A stretch of DNA of 64,000 bases, from NCBI RefSeq assembly GCF_025499425.1, contig NZ_JAIMCB010000017.1, forward strand, positions 1 through 64,000, read 5' to 3'. The notes below the pieces were generated by a model. That model saw only the letters and a list, made by a program, of their open reading frames with translations. It was not told where the DNA came from and did no database searches. The stretch comes from Acidiferrimicrobium sp. IK (GTDB lineage: Bacteria; Actinomycetota; Acidimicrobiia; Acidimicrobiales; Palsa-688). Position numbers and translations under genes: made by a program. Of the stretch, positions 44,448 through 53,401 are shown in pieces. Positions within the stretch are counted from its first letter, which is position 1. Each line of letters opens with the position of its first letter.

Positions 44448-45716
44448 GTGACCGAATCGATCACCGTCACCGACAACCGCAGCGGCGAGGTAGTCGAGAT
44501 CCCCATCGTCGATGGTGGGGTCTCGGCTGACGAGTTCCGCAAGCTGCTGCCGGGAGTCTGGTTCCATGACCCGGCGTTTCTGACGACGGCCGTAGCCTCG
44601 AGCGCCATCACCTATCTCGACGGTGACAACGGGGTCCTGCGCTACCGCGGGTATCCCATTGAGCAGCTGGCCGAGAAGTCGTCGTACCTGGAGGTGGCCT
44701 ACCTGCTCTTGAAGGGCGAGCTGCCCACCTCCGAGCAGCTGAGCACCTGGACCGACGACATCACCAACCACACCTACATCCACGAGAACTTCCGGAAGCG
44801 GTTCCTCGACGGGTTCCACTACGACGCCCACCCGATGGGGATGCTCGTATCGGGCCTGGCTGCGCTCTCGACGTTCTACCCCGAGGCCAAGCAGGTCACC
44901 GACCCCGAGGTCCGGCAGCGCCAGATCGTCCGGCTGATCGCCAAGGCCCCGACCCTGGCCGCGGCCGCCCACCGCTTCAGCCTGGGCATGCCGTTCGTCT
45001 ACCCCGACAACAGCCTCAGCTTCACCGAGAACTTCCTCTCAATGATGTGGAAGGTCGCCGAGCCGCGCTACGAGCCGGACCCGGCGCTGGCCCGAGCCCT
45101 CGACGTGCTGTTCATCCTCCACGCCGACCACGAGCAAAACTGCGGCACCCTCGCCATGCGCACCGTCGGCTCGTCCCACGCCGACCCGTACTCCGCCGCC
45201 GCGGCCGCCGCCGCCGCCCTCTACGGCCCCCGCCACGGCGGCGCCAACGAGGCGGTCCTGCGGATGCTGACCCAGATCGGGTCGATCGACAACGTCGACG
45301 CGTTCATCGCCGACGTCAAGGCCGGGAAGGGCAAGCTTCAAGGCTTCGGGCACCGGGTCTACAAGAACTACGACCCGCGGGCCAAGATCATCAAGAAGAC
45401 CGCTGACGAGGTGTTCGCCGTCACCGGCCCCAACCCGCTCCTCGACATCGCCCTCAAGCTCGAGGAGGTGGCGCTGTCGGACGAGTACTTCGTGTCCCGC
45501 AAGCTGTACCCGAACGTCGACTTCTACTCCGGCCTCATCTACCAGGCGATGGGCTTCCCGACCGGTATGTTCACGGTTCTCTTCGCCATCCCCCGCACCG
45601 CCGGCTGGCTGTCGCACTGGCAGGAGCTGCTGGAGCAGGACAGCAAGATCTACCGGCCCCGCCAGATCTGGACCGGTGCCGACGAACGCGACTACGTGGA
45701 GCTCAACAAGCGGTAG
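44448..45716 (+). CDS. gltA: Citrate synthase (type II)
   Basis: 422 residues, hexameric-type length. YRGYPIEQLAEKSSYLEVAYLL is the N-terminal signature, LHADHEQNCGTLAMR and GPRHGGANEAVLRML carry two catalytic His, and FGHRVYKNYDPRAKI precedes the catalytic Asp region. It condenses acetyl-CoA and oxaloacetate at the head of the TCA cycle. GTG start with CAGGGGGAG as ribosome site. Monocistronic, closed by strong hairpins. Confidence 0.96.
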   Translation: MTESITVTDNRSGEVVEIPIVDGGVSADEFRKLLPGVWFHDPAFLTTAVASSAITYLDGDNGVLRYRGYPIEQLAEKSSYLEVAYLLLKGELPTSEQLSTWTDDITNHTYIHENFRKRFLDGFHYDAHPMGMLVSGLAALSTFYPEAKQVTDPEVRQRQIVRLIAKAPTLAAAAHRFSLGMPFVYPDNSLSFTENFLSMMWKVAEPRYEPDPALARALDVLFILHADHEQNCGTLAMRTVGSSHADPYSAAAAAAAALYGPRHGGANEAVLRMLTQIGSIDNVDAFIADVKAGKGKLQGFGHRVYKNYDPRAKIIKKTADEVFAVTGPNPLLDIALKLEEVALSDEYFVSRKLYPNVDFYSGLIYQAMGFPTGMFTVLFAIPRTAGWLSHWQELLEQDSKIYRPRQIWTGADERDYVELNKR

Positions 45717-45721
45717 CCCCG

Positions 45722-45745
45722 CCGGCGGCGCCCAGGCGCCGCCGG
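45722..45745. terminator. GC hairpin after gltA
   Basis: CCGGCGGCGCC and GGCGCCGCCGG form an 11-bp perfect stem with a two-base centre, 5 nt after the gltA stop. Confidence 0.6.
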
Positions 45746-45762
45746 GCCGCGCCGCTCCCGAT

Positions 45763-45797
45763 CCAGGTCCCTCAGCGCTTGGCGCTGAGGGACCTGG
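45763..45797. terminator. Bidirectional hairpin between gltA and tesB
   Basis: A 16-bp perfect stem (CCAGGTCCCTCAGCGC with its exact complement) around a TTG loop. The 3' arm and part of the 5' arm are also the last nine codons of tesB on the opposite strand. It would stop transcripts from both convergent genes. Confidence 0.75.
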
Positions 45798-46668
45798 CCG
45801 CTTCGGACGCGGTGGTCGGCCGGTGGGTGCGCAGCAACCCCTCCTGGACGACGGTGACGGCGAGGTCGCCGTTGCGGGTGTAGATCGTGCCGACGGCCAA
45901 GCCCCGTCCGCCGGCGGCGATCGGGCTGCGTTGGGTGTAGAGCAGCCAGTCGTCGGCTCGAAGCGGCCGATGGAACCACATCGCGTGGTCCAGGCTGACC
46001 TGCTGCGCGTCAGGGTCGTCCCAGATGAGCCCGTGGGGAAGCATGATCGTGTCAAGCAAGGTCAGATCGCTGGCGTAGGCGACGATGCAGGCGTGCAGCA
46101 TCGGGTCGTCGTCGAGCTTCCCATCGGCCCGGAACCACATGGCGTGCTCGGGGGCTCGAGGCGGAGAGTCGGGGCCGTTGCGCACCGGGTCGCCGATGTA
46201 GCGGACGTCGACGGGCCGCGGTCGATCGTGCCAGCCCCCCAACCGCTCTCCGTGGCGTTCGCGCCAATCGGGGAGGGTCTCGGGGTCGGGTACCGGCGGC
46301 ATCGGGGTCTGATGGGCGACGCCTTCCTCGGGGACGTGGAAGGACGCCGAGAGGTGGAAAATTGCCTCGCCCCGCTGGATCGCCGCCACCCGGCGGGTCG
46401 TGAACGACCGGCCGTCGCGGATGCGGTCGACCTCGTAGAGGATGGGGATGGTCGGGTCACCCGGGCGCAAGAAGTACGCCTGGAGGGAGTGCACGGAGCG
46501 CAGATCGTCGCGGGTCACTGTCCGTCCCGCCGCCACCAGCGCCTGGGCCGCGACCTGACCGCCGAAGACACGCAGGCCCGGGCCTGCCGGGCTTGTCCCC
46601 CGGTATATGTCGACCTCCACCGCCTCGAGGTCGAGGGTGGCGACGAGGTCGTCGAGGGCGGCTGTCAC
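45772..46668 (-). CDS. tesB: Acyl-CoA thioesterase II (TesB)
   Basis: 298 residues, a double hotdog. FGGQVAAQALVAAGRTV with VHSLQAYFLRPGDP in the first half, and LDHAMWFHRPLRADDWLLY with GLAVGTIYTRNGDLAVTVVQEGL in the second, are TesB signatures including the Asp/Thr/Gln active-site region. It hydrolyses acyl-CoA to free fatty acid and CoA. GTG at 46668 with GGCGGG before it. The gene is divergent from the gtrA-like gene. Confidence 0.92.
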   Translation of the reverse strand: MTAALDDLVATLDLEAVEVDIYRGTSPAGPGLRVFGGQVAAQALVAAGRTVTRDDLRSVHSLQAYFLRPGDPTIPILYEVDRIRDGRSFTTRRVAAIQRGEAIFHLSASFHVPEEGVAHQTPMPPVPDPETLPDWRERHGERLGGWHDRPRPVDVRYIGDPVRNGPDSPPRAPEHAMWFRADGKLDDDPMLHACIVAYASDLTLLDTIMLPHGLIWDDPDAQQVSLDHAMWFHRPLRADDWLLYTQRSPIAAGGRGLAVGTIYTRNGDLAVTVVQEGLLRTHRPTTASEAARSLSAKR

Positions 46669-46766
46669 CCCGCCATTGTGGCCCACGCTCACGCCGGCGC
46701 GTCCCGCCGGCCCGTCCCACGACCCGCGCGGCCTGCCGATGGAGCGCTGGGGGTAGGGTGACGGGA

Positions 46767-47297
46767 ATGGCAAGGAGCGTGCACGGCGTGCGTGACCGTC
46801 TGCGCAGCCCAGAAGGCCAGAAGCTGCTCAAGTACTCGGCGGCGTCGGTGGTCTCGGTGGTCACCAGCGTGGTCTTCCTGGTCATCTTCGATGGTCTCAT
46901 CGGGTGGCCTGCGGTGGTGTCGAGCACCCTGGCGACGGCGATCGCCACCATCCCGTCCTATGAGCTCAACAGGAAGTGGGCGTGGGGCAAGTCGGGCCGG
47001 GGCCACCTGTGGAAAGAAGTGGTGCCGTTCTGGGCGCTGGCGTTTCTCGGCTGGGGGTTCTCCACGCTCTGCGTCGACGTCGCCGAGAGCTTCGCCCAGC
47101 ACCACCACTACGCCCACCTGCTCAAGACCGGGCTGGTGACGGTGGTCTACGTCGCCGCCTTCGGGGTTCTTTGGGTCGCGAAGTTCGTGATCTTCAACAA
47201 GTTGCTGTTCGTCCACGACCACCACCACGACACGATCAACACCACCAGCGCCCCGGTGTGGACCGCGGAGCCCGACCAGGCCGGAGCGTTCGACTGA
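46767..47297 (+). CDS. GtrA family membrane protein
   Basis: 176 residues. Four predicted membrane segments: about 22-43, 48-64, 85-104 and 120-142, with the family motif SYELNRKWAWG after the second. GtrA proteins are small flippase-like partners of glycosyltransferases that move lipid-linked sugars across the membrane. The His-rich C-terminus (HDHHHDTINTT) is unusual. First gene of the plus-strand envelope-type cluster; it overlaps the next gene. Confidence 0.85.
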   Translation: MARSVHGVRDRLRSPEGQKLLKYSAASVVSVVTSVVFLVIFDGLIGWPAVVSSTLATAIATIPSYELNRKWAWGKSGRGHLWKEVVPFWALAFLGWGFSTLCVDVAESFAQHHHYAHLLKTGLVTVVYVAAFGVLWVAKFVIFNKLLFVHDHHHDTINTTSAPVWTAEPDQAGAFD

Positions 47298-47923
47298 CCC
47301 CCTCGGTCCTCGAGGTGGCGCACGCGACCAAGGGGTTCATGCCAGACGACGAGGGGATGGCCCTCCACGAGGCGGGAAGACGGGCCGCTGCGGCCGGCGC
47401 CGGTCCCCTTCTCGAGATCGGCACCTACTGCGGCAAGTCCGCGCTGTACCTCGGCGACGCAGCCAGAAGCCACGGCCAGGTGCTCTTCAGCGTCGACCAC
47501 CACCGCGGCTCGGAGGAAAACCAGGCGGGATGGGACCACCACGACGCCGAGGTGGTGGACGCCTCGGGCCGGATGGACACGTTGCCCTTCGCTCGCCGGG
47601 CGGTGGCCGCCGCCGGGCTCGAAGCCCACGTGGTGCTGATCGTCGGCCCGTCGGTGACGGTGGCATCCGCGTGGAGCACGCCGCTGGCGTTGCTGTTCAT
47701 CGACGGCGGCCACGGCGAGGACGTGGCGTGGGCCGACTACCGGGCCTGGGCCCCCAAGGTCGCGGAGGGCGGCATGCTCGCCATCCACGACGTTTTCGAG
47801 GATCCCGCTGATGGCGGCCGCCCCCCCTACGACCTGTACCGCCACGCCATCGCGTCAGGGCGATTCGCGGAGCAGCCCGACGCCGGGTGCGGCAGCCTTC
47901 GGGTCCTGCGGCGGCTCGCGTAA
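47294..47923 (+). CDS. Class I SAM-dependent methyltransferase with possible CTG start
   Basis: 209 residues if begun at CTG 47294, which overlaps the GtrA stop (CTGA) and has GGAG 7 nt before it; the next canonical start, GTG 47315, would remove seven residues. The SAM site is LLEIGTYCGKSALYLGDAA; LLFIDGGHGEDVAWADYRAW and GGMLAIHDVFED place it in the Methyltransf_24 type. Coupling with GtrA suggests a lipid or sugar substrate. Confidence 0.8.
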   Translation: MTPSVLEVAHATKGFMPDDEGMALHEAGRRAAAAGAGPLLEIGTYCGKSALYLGDAARSHGQVLFSVDHHRGSEENQAGWDHHDAEVVDASGRMDTLPFARRAVAAAGLEAHVVLIVGPSVTVASAWSTPLALLFIDGGHGEDVAWADYRAWAPKVAEGGMLAIHDVFEDPADGGRPPYDLYRHAIASGRFAEQPDAGCGSLRVLRRLA

Positions 47924-47934
47924 CGGCTAGGCGG

Positions 47935-48003
47935 TAGCCGGCGGGCTATCGGGTAGCCGGCGGGCTATCGGGTCGCCGGTGGGCCTATCGGATAGCCGGT
48001 GGG
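47935..48003. repeat. Tandem 19-20-bp repeat at the convergent gene junction
   Basis: Two exact 19-bp copies (47935-47953 and 47954-47972) are followed by a 20-bp diverged copy (47973-47992) and a partial fourth. Each exact unit contains the dyad TAGCC-GGCG-GGCTA, so the array can form successive hairpins. The stop codon of the minus-strand glycosyltransferase lies in the third copy. It may serve as a terminator for both genes. Confidence 0.8.
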
Positions 48004-48692
48004 TGCAGGCCGGATCGCCACAGCGCGACCCGCAGCCGGAGCAGGCCCATGAGGGTGCGAGGGATCCGGCGGGCGATCGAGGTGCGCGGCGGGCGGCCGT
48101 CTGAGACAGTGACTGGCACCTCCGTGACGGTGAGCCCGGCCCGCTCCGCTCGCAGCACCACCTCCGTGTCGAAGATGTCCCCGCCGAAAAGGCAGGTGCG
48201 GACATGGGGGAGCAGCGCCTCGCGCTCCAGCAGCTTGAGGCCGTGCGTGTCGCTGACCTTCAGCCCGAACGCCACCTTGAGCAAGGTGGAGAAGACCGCG
48301 GTCACGATCCGCCTGGCGACGGGACGGCCGTCGTCGGCCCCAGGGCCGCGCTTGGAGCCGACGACGATCGCCGCGGCTTCCTGCTCGGCGGCTTTGCGGG
48401 CCGCGTCGACGAACTCCAGGTTCACGAGATCGACGTCGAAGTTGATGACCTGGCGCCCGGACGCCGCGACGAACCCGGCCCGCAGGGCCCGGCCGTAGTC
48501 GGCGTGGGGCAAGGAGAGGACCGACACCTCCTCCATCGCCGCTGCCATCCGGGCCGCCACCGCCGCGGTGTCGTCGGTGGAGCCGTTCTCCACGACCAGC
48601 ACCTCGAAGGCGTCCCCGCGTTCCCGCAACCCGGTGACGGCGCGGCGCAGAGCCTCCTCCAGGTAGGACGCTTCGTTGTGCGCCGGCATCAC
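47985..48692 (-). CDS. Glycosyltransferase family 2, start unclear
   Basis: 235 residues from the GTG at 48692. GT-A features: MPAHNEASYLEEALRRAV, VLVVENGSTDDTA, the metal site in VINFDVDLVNLEF and a C-terminal SIARRIPRTLMGLLRL tail. It resembles dolichol/polyprenyl-phosphate sugar transferases without membrane helices. The first beta strand (PSLSIV) lies just upstream in the same frame, yet no ATG, GTG or TTG occurs between an in-frame TAG and position 48692, so the gene may use an unusual start or have lost its own. It is convergent with the methyltransferase and divergent from the GT4 gene. Confidence 0.78.
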   Translation of the reverse strand: MMPAHNEASYLEEALRRAVTGLRERGDAFEVLVVENGSTDDTAAVAARMAAAMEEVSVLSLPHADYGRALRAGFVAASGRQVINFDVDLVNLEFVDAARKAAEQEAAAIVVGSKRGPGADDGRPVARRIVTAVFSTLLKVAFGLKVSDTHGLKLLEREALLPHVRTCLFGGDIFDTEVVLRAERAGLTVTEVPVTVSDGRPPRTSIARRIPRTLMGLLRLRVALWRSGLHPPAIR

Positions 48693-48948
48693 GATGGAGA
48701 GGGAGGGACCAGGCTGGCCGGATGCGGCTTCGATGCAGGAACGCTAGCGGCCTCCACGCACGAGCCGCGGCCGGTGCGTCTGTACAGTTGGGCATCGACC
48801 TCCTCGTTGTCTCCATGGCCAGCCGGCGCCCGACTCCGAACGTGCCCCGCGTCGCGGTGGCTGGCGCCCCGCTGGCTGCGCGGGCGTGACGGCATCTGGT
48901 TCGTCCCAGTTTGACCGCCCGTCGTCCACCGGTCAGAGTCTGAGGCTC

Positions 48949-50229
48949 ATGACCGACGAGTCCCTCCGGATAGCGCTGCTGGTGTACCGGGGGAACCCGC
49001 ACTCCGGCGGTCAGGGCGTCTACACGCGTTACTTGGCGCGAGAACTGACCGAGCTGGGGCACCGGGTGACGGTATTCGCCGGTCAACCCTGGCCGCTGCT
49101 CGACGACGGGGTCGGTTTCGTGCCGGTGCCCAGCCTGGACCTGTACCGCCAGCCCGACCCGTTCCGGGTGCCCAAGATGGGCGAGTTCCGCTCGGCGGTT
49201 GACGTCATGGAGTTCGCTCTCATGTGCACCGCCGGCTTCCCCGAGCCGCGAACGTTCAGCATCCGCGTCCGCAGGGCTCTGGCTGCCAGGCGCGGGCAGT
49301 TCGACGTGGTCCACGACAACCAGACCTTCGGTCGGGCGCTGCTCGGGATCATGAGCGATGGCTGGCCGGTACTCGGCACCTGCCACCACCCGATCACCGT
49401 CGACCGGGTCCTCGACCTGGCCCACGCCGACGGGTTCAAGAAGCGGCTCACCGTCCGCCGCTGGTACGGGTTCGTCGAGATGCAAAAGCGGGTCGCCCGC
49501 CGCTTCCCGCGGGTCGTGACCGTCTCCGAATCCTCCAAACGCGACATCGTCGAGCAGATGGGGTTGCAAGAGGAGCGAGTGCAGGTCGTGCCGATCGGAG
49601 CCGATCACACCCACTTCCGACCGCACCCCGAGATCGCCAAGGTGCCGGGGCGGATCATGACCACCGCCAGCGCCGACGCCCCGATGAAGGGCCTGATCCC
49701 GCTCCTCGAGGCCCTGGCCAAGCTGCGCGTCGAGCGGCCCGACGCCCACCTGCTGGTGGTGGGCCGGTTGAAGGAGCAGAGCCCAGTGGCGGCCGCCATC
49801 GCCCGTCTCGGGCTCAGCGAGCACGTCACCTTCGCCTCCGGGGTCAGCGACGACCGCCTCGTCGAGCTCTACGCCGAAGCCCAGGTGGCCGTGGTGCCGT
49901 CCCTCTACGAGGGGTTCTCGCTGCCGGCAGTGGAGGCCATGGCGTGCGGGGTGCCGCTCGTGACCACCACCGGTGGCGCGCTGCCGGAGGTGGTCGGCGC
50001 CGACGGGGTCACCGGCATGCTCGTCGCGCCGGGCGACCCGGGCCAGCTGACCCACGCCATCAGCCGCGTCCTCGAGGACGACGAGCTGTCCGCTCGGCTG
50101 TCGGTCGCCGGCCGGGCCCGGGTCCTGGAGCGCTTCACCTGGCAGGCGTGCGCGGCCGCGACCGCCGAGCACTACCGCTGGGTCCTCGACCGGGCACGAG
50201 CCGAGCAGAGCGCGGTGGGCTCATGCTGA
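48949..50229 (+). CDS. Glycosyltransferase family 4
   Basis: 426 residues of GT-B fold. HSGGQGVYTRYLARELTELGH at the N-terminus; C-terminal donor domain with VPIGADHTHFRP, ADAPMKGLIPLLEAL and the EX7E motif in SLYEGFSLPAVEAMACGVPLV. It should transfer a nucleotide-activated sugar to a lipid or sugar acceptor at the inner membrane. It overlaps the methyltransferase downstream by 7 nt, which in turn overlaps the next gene, so the three form one translational unit. Confidence 0.88.
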   Translation: MTDESLRIALLVYRGNPHSGGQGVYTRYLARELTELGHRVTVFAGQPWPLLDDGVGFVPVPSLDLYRQPDPFRVPKMGEFRSAVDVMEFALMCTAGFPEPRTFSIRVRRALAARRGQFDVVHDNQTFGRALLGIMSDGWPVLGTCHHPITVDRVLDLAHADGFKKRLTVRRWYGFVEMQKRVARRFPRVVTVSESSKRDIVEQMGLQEERVQVVPIGADHTHFRPHPEIAKVPGRIMTTASADAPMKGLIPLLEALAKLRVERPDAHLLVVGRLKEQSPVAAAIARLGLSEHVTFASGVSDDRLVELYAEAQVAVVPSLYEGFSLPAVEAMACGVPLVTTTGGALPEVVGADGVTGMLVAPGDPGQLTHAISRVLEDDELSARLSVAGRARVLERFTWQACAAATAEHYRWVLDRARAEQSAVGSC

Positions 50230-50942
50230 CCGTCCGCTACGACAGGCTCGGGGTCCAGCCGGGCGACCGGCTCATGGACATGGGCGCAGGCGGCGGCCGC
50301 CACGCCTTCGAGGCGATGCGCCGCGGCGCGGTGGTCATCGCCGTCGACGCCGATTCCGGGGAGGTGAAAAACGCCGCCGGGATGATGCAGGCCATGGTGA
50401 GCGAGGACCGCGCGACGCGCGCCAGCGGAGGCCGGGGAGCGGCCACGGTCGGCAACGCCCTGTCCCTCCCGTTCGCTGACGGCACCTTCGACCGGATCAT
50501 CGCCGCCGAAGTGCTCGAGCACATCCCCGACGACCGAGGCGCCATCGCCGAGCTGGCCCGGGTGCTCCGCCCCGGCGGGACGATCGCAGTCACCGTCCCA
50601 CGGTGGCTGCCGGAACTGGTCACATGGGCGATCTCCGACGACTACCACATGGTCCCGGGCGGCCACGTTCGCATCTACCGCCGGTCGGTGCTCACCCGCC
50701 GCCTCGAAGCCGCCGGGCTGTCCCCCTACGGCGGCCACCACGCCCACGCCCTTCACAGCCCGTACTGGTGGCTGAAAGCCGCGGTCGGGGTCGACAACGC
50801 CGAGCACCCGCTGGTGCGCGCCTACCACCGGATGCTGGTTTGGGACATCACCGCTCACACCCCGGTCACCAGGCTGCCCGAGAAGGTGTTGAACCCTGTG
50901 CTCGGCAAGAGCACGGTCATCTACCTGCGAAAGCCGGCATGA
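50223..50942 (+). CDS. Class I SAM-dependent methyltransferase
   Basis: 239 residues. Motif I is LMDMGAGGGRHAFEAM, the acidic loop VIAVDADSGEV, the post-I block GNALSLPFADGTFDRIIAAEVLEHIPD and LRPGGTIAVTVPRW, all typical of UbiE/Methyltransf_11 proteins. A C-terminal part with HHAHALHSPYWWLKAAVG is specific to this lineage. The gene is coupled to GT4 upstream and to the terpenoid-cyclase-like gene downstream (ATGA), so it likely methylates the same product. Confidence 0.87.
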   Translation: MLTVRYDRLGVQPGDRLMDMGAGGGRHAFEAMRRGAVVIAVDADSGEVKNAAGMMQAMVSEDRATRASGGRGAATVGNALSLPFADGTFDRIIAAEVLEHIPDDRGAIAELARVLRPGGTIAVTVPRWLPELVTWAISDDYHMVPGGHVRIYRRSVLTRRLEAAGLSPYGGHHAHALHSPYWWLKAAVGVDNAEHPLVRAYHRMLVWDITAHTPVTRLPEKVLNPVLGKSTVIYLRKPA

Positions 50943-51994
50943 CCTCAGACGCTGCTGTCCTCACCGCCGCCGAGGTGGCCCAGACCGCGGAGTGGATCGC
51001 CTCGGTGCAGCTGCCCTCAGGGCAGATCCCGTGGTACCCGGGAGGCCACGCCGACCCGTGGAACCACACGGAGGCCGCGATGGCGCTGGCCGTCGCCGGT
51101 CGAGTGGAGGAGGCCGAGGCCGCCTACGACTGGTTGCGTAGCACCCAGCTGCCGGACGGGTCTTGGTGCCTGTATTACCTGGCCGACGGCGTGGAGGAGC
51201 CCCGCCGCGACCCGAACGTGTGCGCCTACGTGGCCGCAGGCACCTGGTGGCACTTCTTGACCACCGGGGACCGGCCGTTCGTCGATCGCATGTGGCCGGT
51301 CGTCGAGCGGGCCGTCGAGTTCGTGTTGGGGCTGCAGCGCCCTTCGGGGGAGATCGTCTGGTCACGCGACGCCGACGGGGTCGCCGGCCGCTTCGCTCTG
51401 CTCACCGCCAACGCGTCGATCCACCACAGCCTCCGCTGCGCCGTCGCGCTCGCCGCGGCGGTCGGCGAGCAGCGCCCCGACTGGGAGCTGGCCGCGGCCC
51501 AGGTCGGCGCGGCGGTCGCTCACCGCCCCTCGGCGTTCCTGTCCAAGGACAGCTGGGCGATGGACTGGTACTACCCGGTCCTCGGCGGCGCCCTGACCGG
51601 TGAGCGGGCCGCGGAGCGCATCGACGGGTCTTGGAACGAGTTCGTGATGCCCGGCGTCGGAGTCCGCTGCGTCGTGACCAACCCTTGGGTGACCGCCGCG
51701 GAGACCGCCGAGTGCGTGATGGCCCTCGACGCCATCGGACGGCGCGACCAGGCCGCCGAGCTGCTGTCGTGGACCGGCCACCTCCGCGACCACGACGGGG
51801 CGTACTGGACCGGGTGCGTGCACCCGCAGTGCGTCCGGTACCCCGGCGGCGAGCGCTCGACCTACACCTCTGCCGCGGTCATCCTCGCCGACCACGTGCT
51901 GTCGTCGAGCGCTGCGACCGCGGGCCTGTTCCGAGGCGAGACGCTCGGCCCGGCGCTGGACCTCGGCGAGCTGGAGACCTCCACCGACCGCTGA
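50939..51994 (+). CDS. Prenyltransferase/terpenoid-cyclase-fold protein
   Basis: 351 residues. Repeating helical pairs with QLPSGQIPWYPGG, TQLPDGSWCLYY, LQRPSGEIVWSRD and GAYWTGCVHPQC resemble the QxxDG-W repeats of squalene-hopene cyclase and protein prenyltransferase beta subunits, an alpha/alpha barrel also used by some glycoside hydrolases. There is no DXDD acid motif, so cyclase activity is unlikely. ATG overlaps the methyltransferase stop (ATGA). The trio GT4-methyltransferase-barrel protein suggests modification or trimming of a glycolipid (inference). Confidence 0.75.
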   Translation: MTSDAAVLTAAEVAQTAEWIASVQLPSGQIPWYPGGHADPWNHTEAAMALAVAGRVEEAEAAYDWLRSTQLPDGSWCLYYLADGVEEPRRDPNVCAYVAAGTWWHFLTTGDRPFVDRMWPVVERAVEFVLGLQRPSGEIVWSRDADGVAGRFALLTANASIHHSLRCAVALAAAVGEQRPDWELAAAQVGAAVAHRPSAFLSKDSWAMDWYYPVLGGALTGERAAERIDGSWNEFVMPGVGVRCVVTNPWVTAAETAECVMALDAIGRRDQAAELLSWTGHLRDHDGAYWTGCVHPQCVRYPGGERSTYTSAAVILADHVLSSSAATAGLFRGETLGPALDLGELETSTDR

Positions 51995-52030
51995 TCCCGA
52001 CCGCTCCCCGGCTCGAGCCGTCCCGCCGGC

Positions 52031-53401
52031 TCAGGTGGCCGGTACCCCCGCCGCGATCACGGCCCGGGCCGCCCGCCGCCCGGACCCGATACAAGCCGGG
52101 ATCCCCGACCCGCGATACGACGAACCGGCTAGCGCGACCGCCGGGGACGCCGCGCGCAGCGAGGTCTCGATGCTCGCGACCCGCTCCAAGTGGCCCACCG
52201 TGTACTGGGGGAACGCCGCTGGCCACCGGGCGACCCGGGTGCTGGTCGGCTCCGGGAGGGACCGCCCGAGCGCCGCGCCCAGCTCGCCGGCCAGCCGATC
52301 TACCAGGGTCTCGTCGTCGAGATCGAGGGCTCGATGGTCACGGAACCGCCCGGCCGACAACCGCACCACGCTGGTCCCCGGTTCGCTCCAGTGCGGCCAT
52401 TTGTTGGACGCGAAGGAGCACGCCGTCATCAACCGGCCCGCGGAGCGCGGCACCAAGAACCCGTTGACGCCCTCTGGCGCCGGGACAGACGACGCAGCGA
52501 ACGACATCGTCACCAGCGCCACCGACGCGTAGTCGACCAGGCGCAGCCCGGCCGACGCGTCCGGGGCCATGCCCTCGACGATTCCCGCTGCCGCCGGCGC
52601 CGGCGCCGCTACCACGGCGCCGTCGTATCGCTCGCCGCCGTCGAGCGTCACCCCGCCGCCCGGCGCCGGCCGCACGTACCTCACGGCGACGTCGCGGAAC
52701 GCGACGCCCCGCTCCACGAGGCGCTCGACGAGAACGGCGACCATCCGGCCCAGGCCGTCGCGGGGCGTGAGGAAGATGGGACCGGTGGCGCCGCTCGGCG
52801 ACGTGCCCCGCAGCGCCAGCAGCAGGCTTCGGGACTTGCGGGCGGCCGCGAGGAGCTGGGGGACCGTCGCCGCGGCGCTCAGCTCGTCGGCCCGCCCGGC
52901 GTGGATGCCCCCGACCAGCGGGTCGACCAGGCGCAGCGCCACCTCCTTGCCGAACCGGCGAGCCACCAGGTCGTACACCGACACGTCCTCGGCGATGTCG
53001 GTGCGAGGCAGGACCAGGTCCAGTCCGGCGCGTGCGGCACCGAGCGGGGAGAGGATCCCGCTGCGGACGATCGCGGAGACCTTGCCCGGCACCCCGAGCA
53101 CCAGCCCGGCGGGCAGCGGTCGCAGCCGCTGCCCCCACCAGACCATGGACGATCCAGCGGCCGGCGCGAGCAGCTCGTCGGCCAAGCCCAGCTCGGCGCA
53201 CAACTGGACCGCCTCGGGCACCCGGGTGAGGAAGGCGTCAGGGCCGGCGTCCACCGGCCGCCCCTCGAAGTCGGGGGTGTGGATCTTCCCGCCGAGGCGT
53301 CCCGGCTCGTACACCACGACCTCTGCAGCAGGGTCCGACCCGGTCAGCTCCCACGCGGCGGCCAGCCCGGCGATCCCCCCGCCGGCGACGGCGTACCTCA
53401 C
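52031..53401 (-). CDS. hemG: Coproporphyrinogen III / protoporphyrinogen oxidase
   Basis: 456 residues. FAD-binding [18 protein letters not shown] at the N-terminus, [20 protein letters not shown], and a C-terminal FAD loop [20 protein letters not shown]. It belongs to the HemY-type flavoenzymes, which in actinobacteria oxidise coproporphyrinogen III to coproporphyrin III (CgoX). The presence of chdC in this window supports that route. GTG at 53401 overlaps the hemE stop (GTGA), giving coupled translation. Confidence 0.92.
   Translation of the reverse strand: MRYAVAGGGIAGLAAAWELTGSDPAAEVVVYEPGRLGGKIHTPDFEGRPVDAGPDAFLTRVPEAVQLCAELGLADELLAPAAGSSMVWWGQRLRPLPAGLVLGVPGKVSAIVRSGILSPLGAARAGLDLVLPRTDIAEDVSVYDLVARRFGKEVALRLVDPLVGGIHAGRADELSAAATVPQLLAAARKSRSLLLALRGTSPSGATGPIFLTPRDGLGRMVAVLVERLVERGVAFRDVAVRYVRPAPGGGVTLDGGERYDGAVVAAPAPAAAGIVEGMAPDASAGLRLVDYASVALVTMSFAASSVPAPEGVNGFLVPRSAGRLMTACSFASNKWPHWSEPGTSVVRLSAGRFRDHRALDLDDETLVDRLAGELGAALGRSLPEPTSTRVARWPAAFPQYTVGHLERVASIETSLRAASPAVALAGSSYRGSGIPACIGSGRRAARAVIAAGVPAT

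Noticed and set aside
47935-48003. CRISPR array
   Set aside because: Units are contiguous with no spacers and only about 19 bp long.
47965-50172. Open frame of 735 codons antisense to the GT4 gene and overlapping GT2
   Set aside because: Low-complexity Arg/Gly/Pro translation without domains; the GT4 and GT2 genes explain the region.
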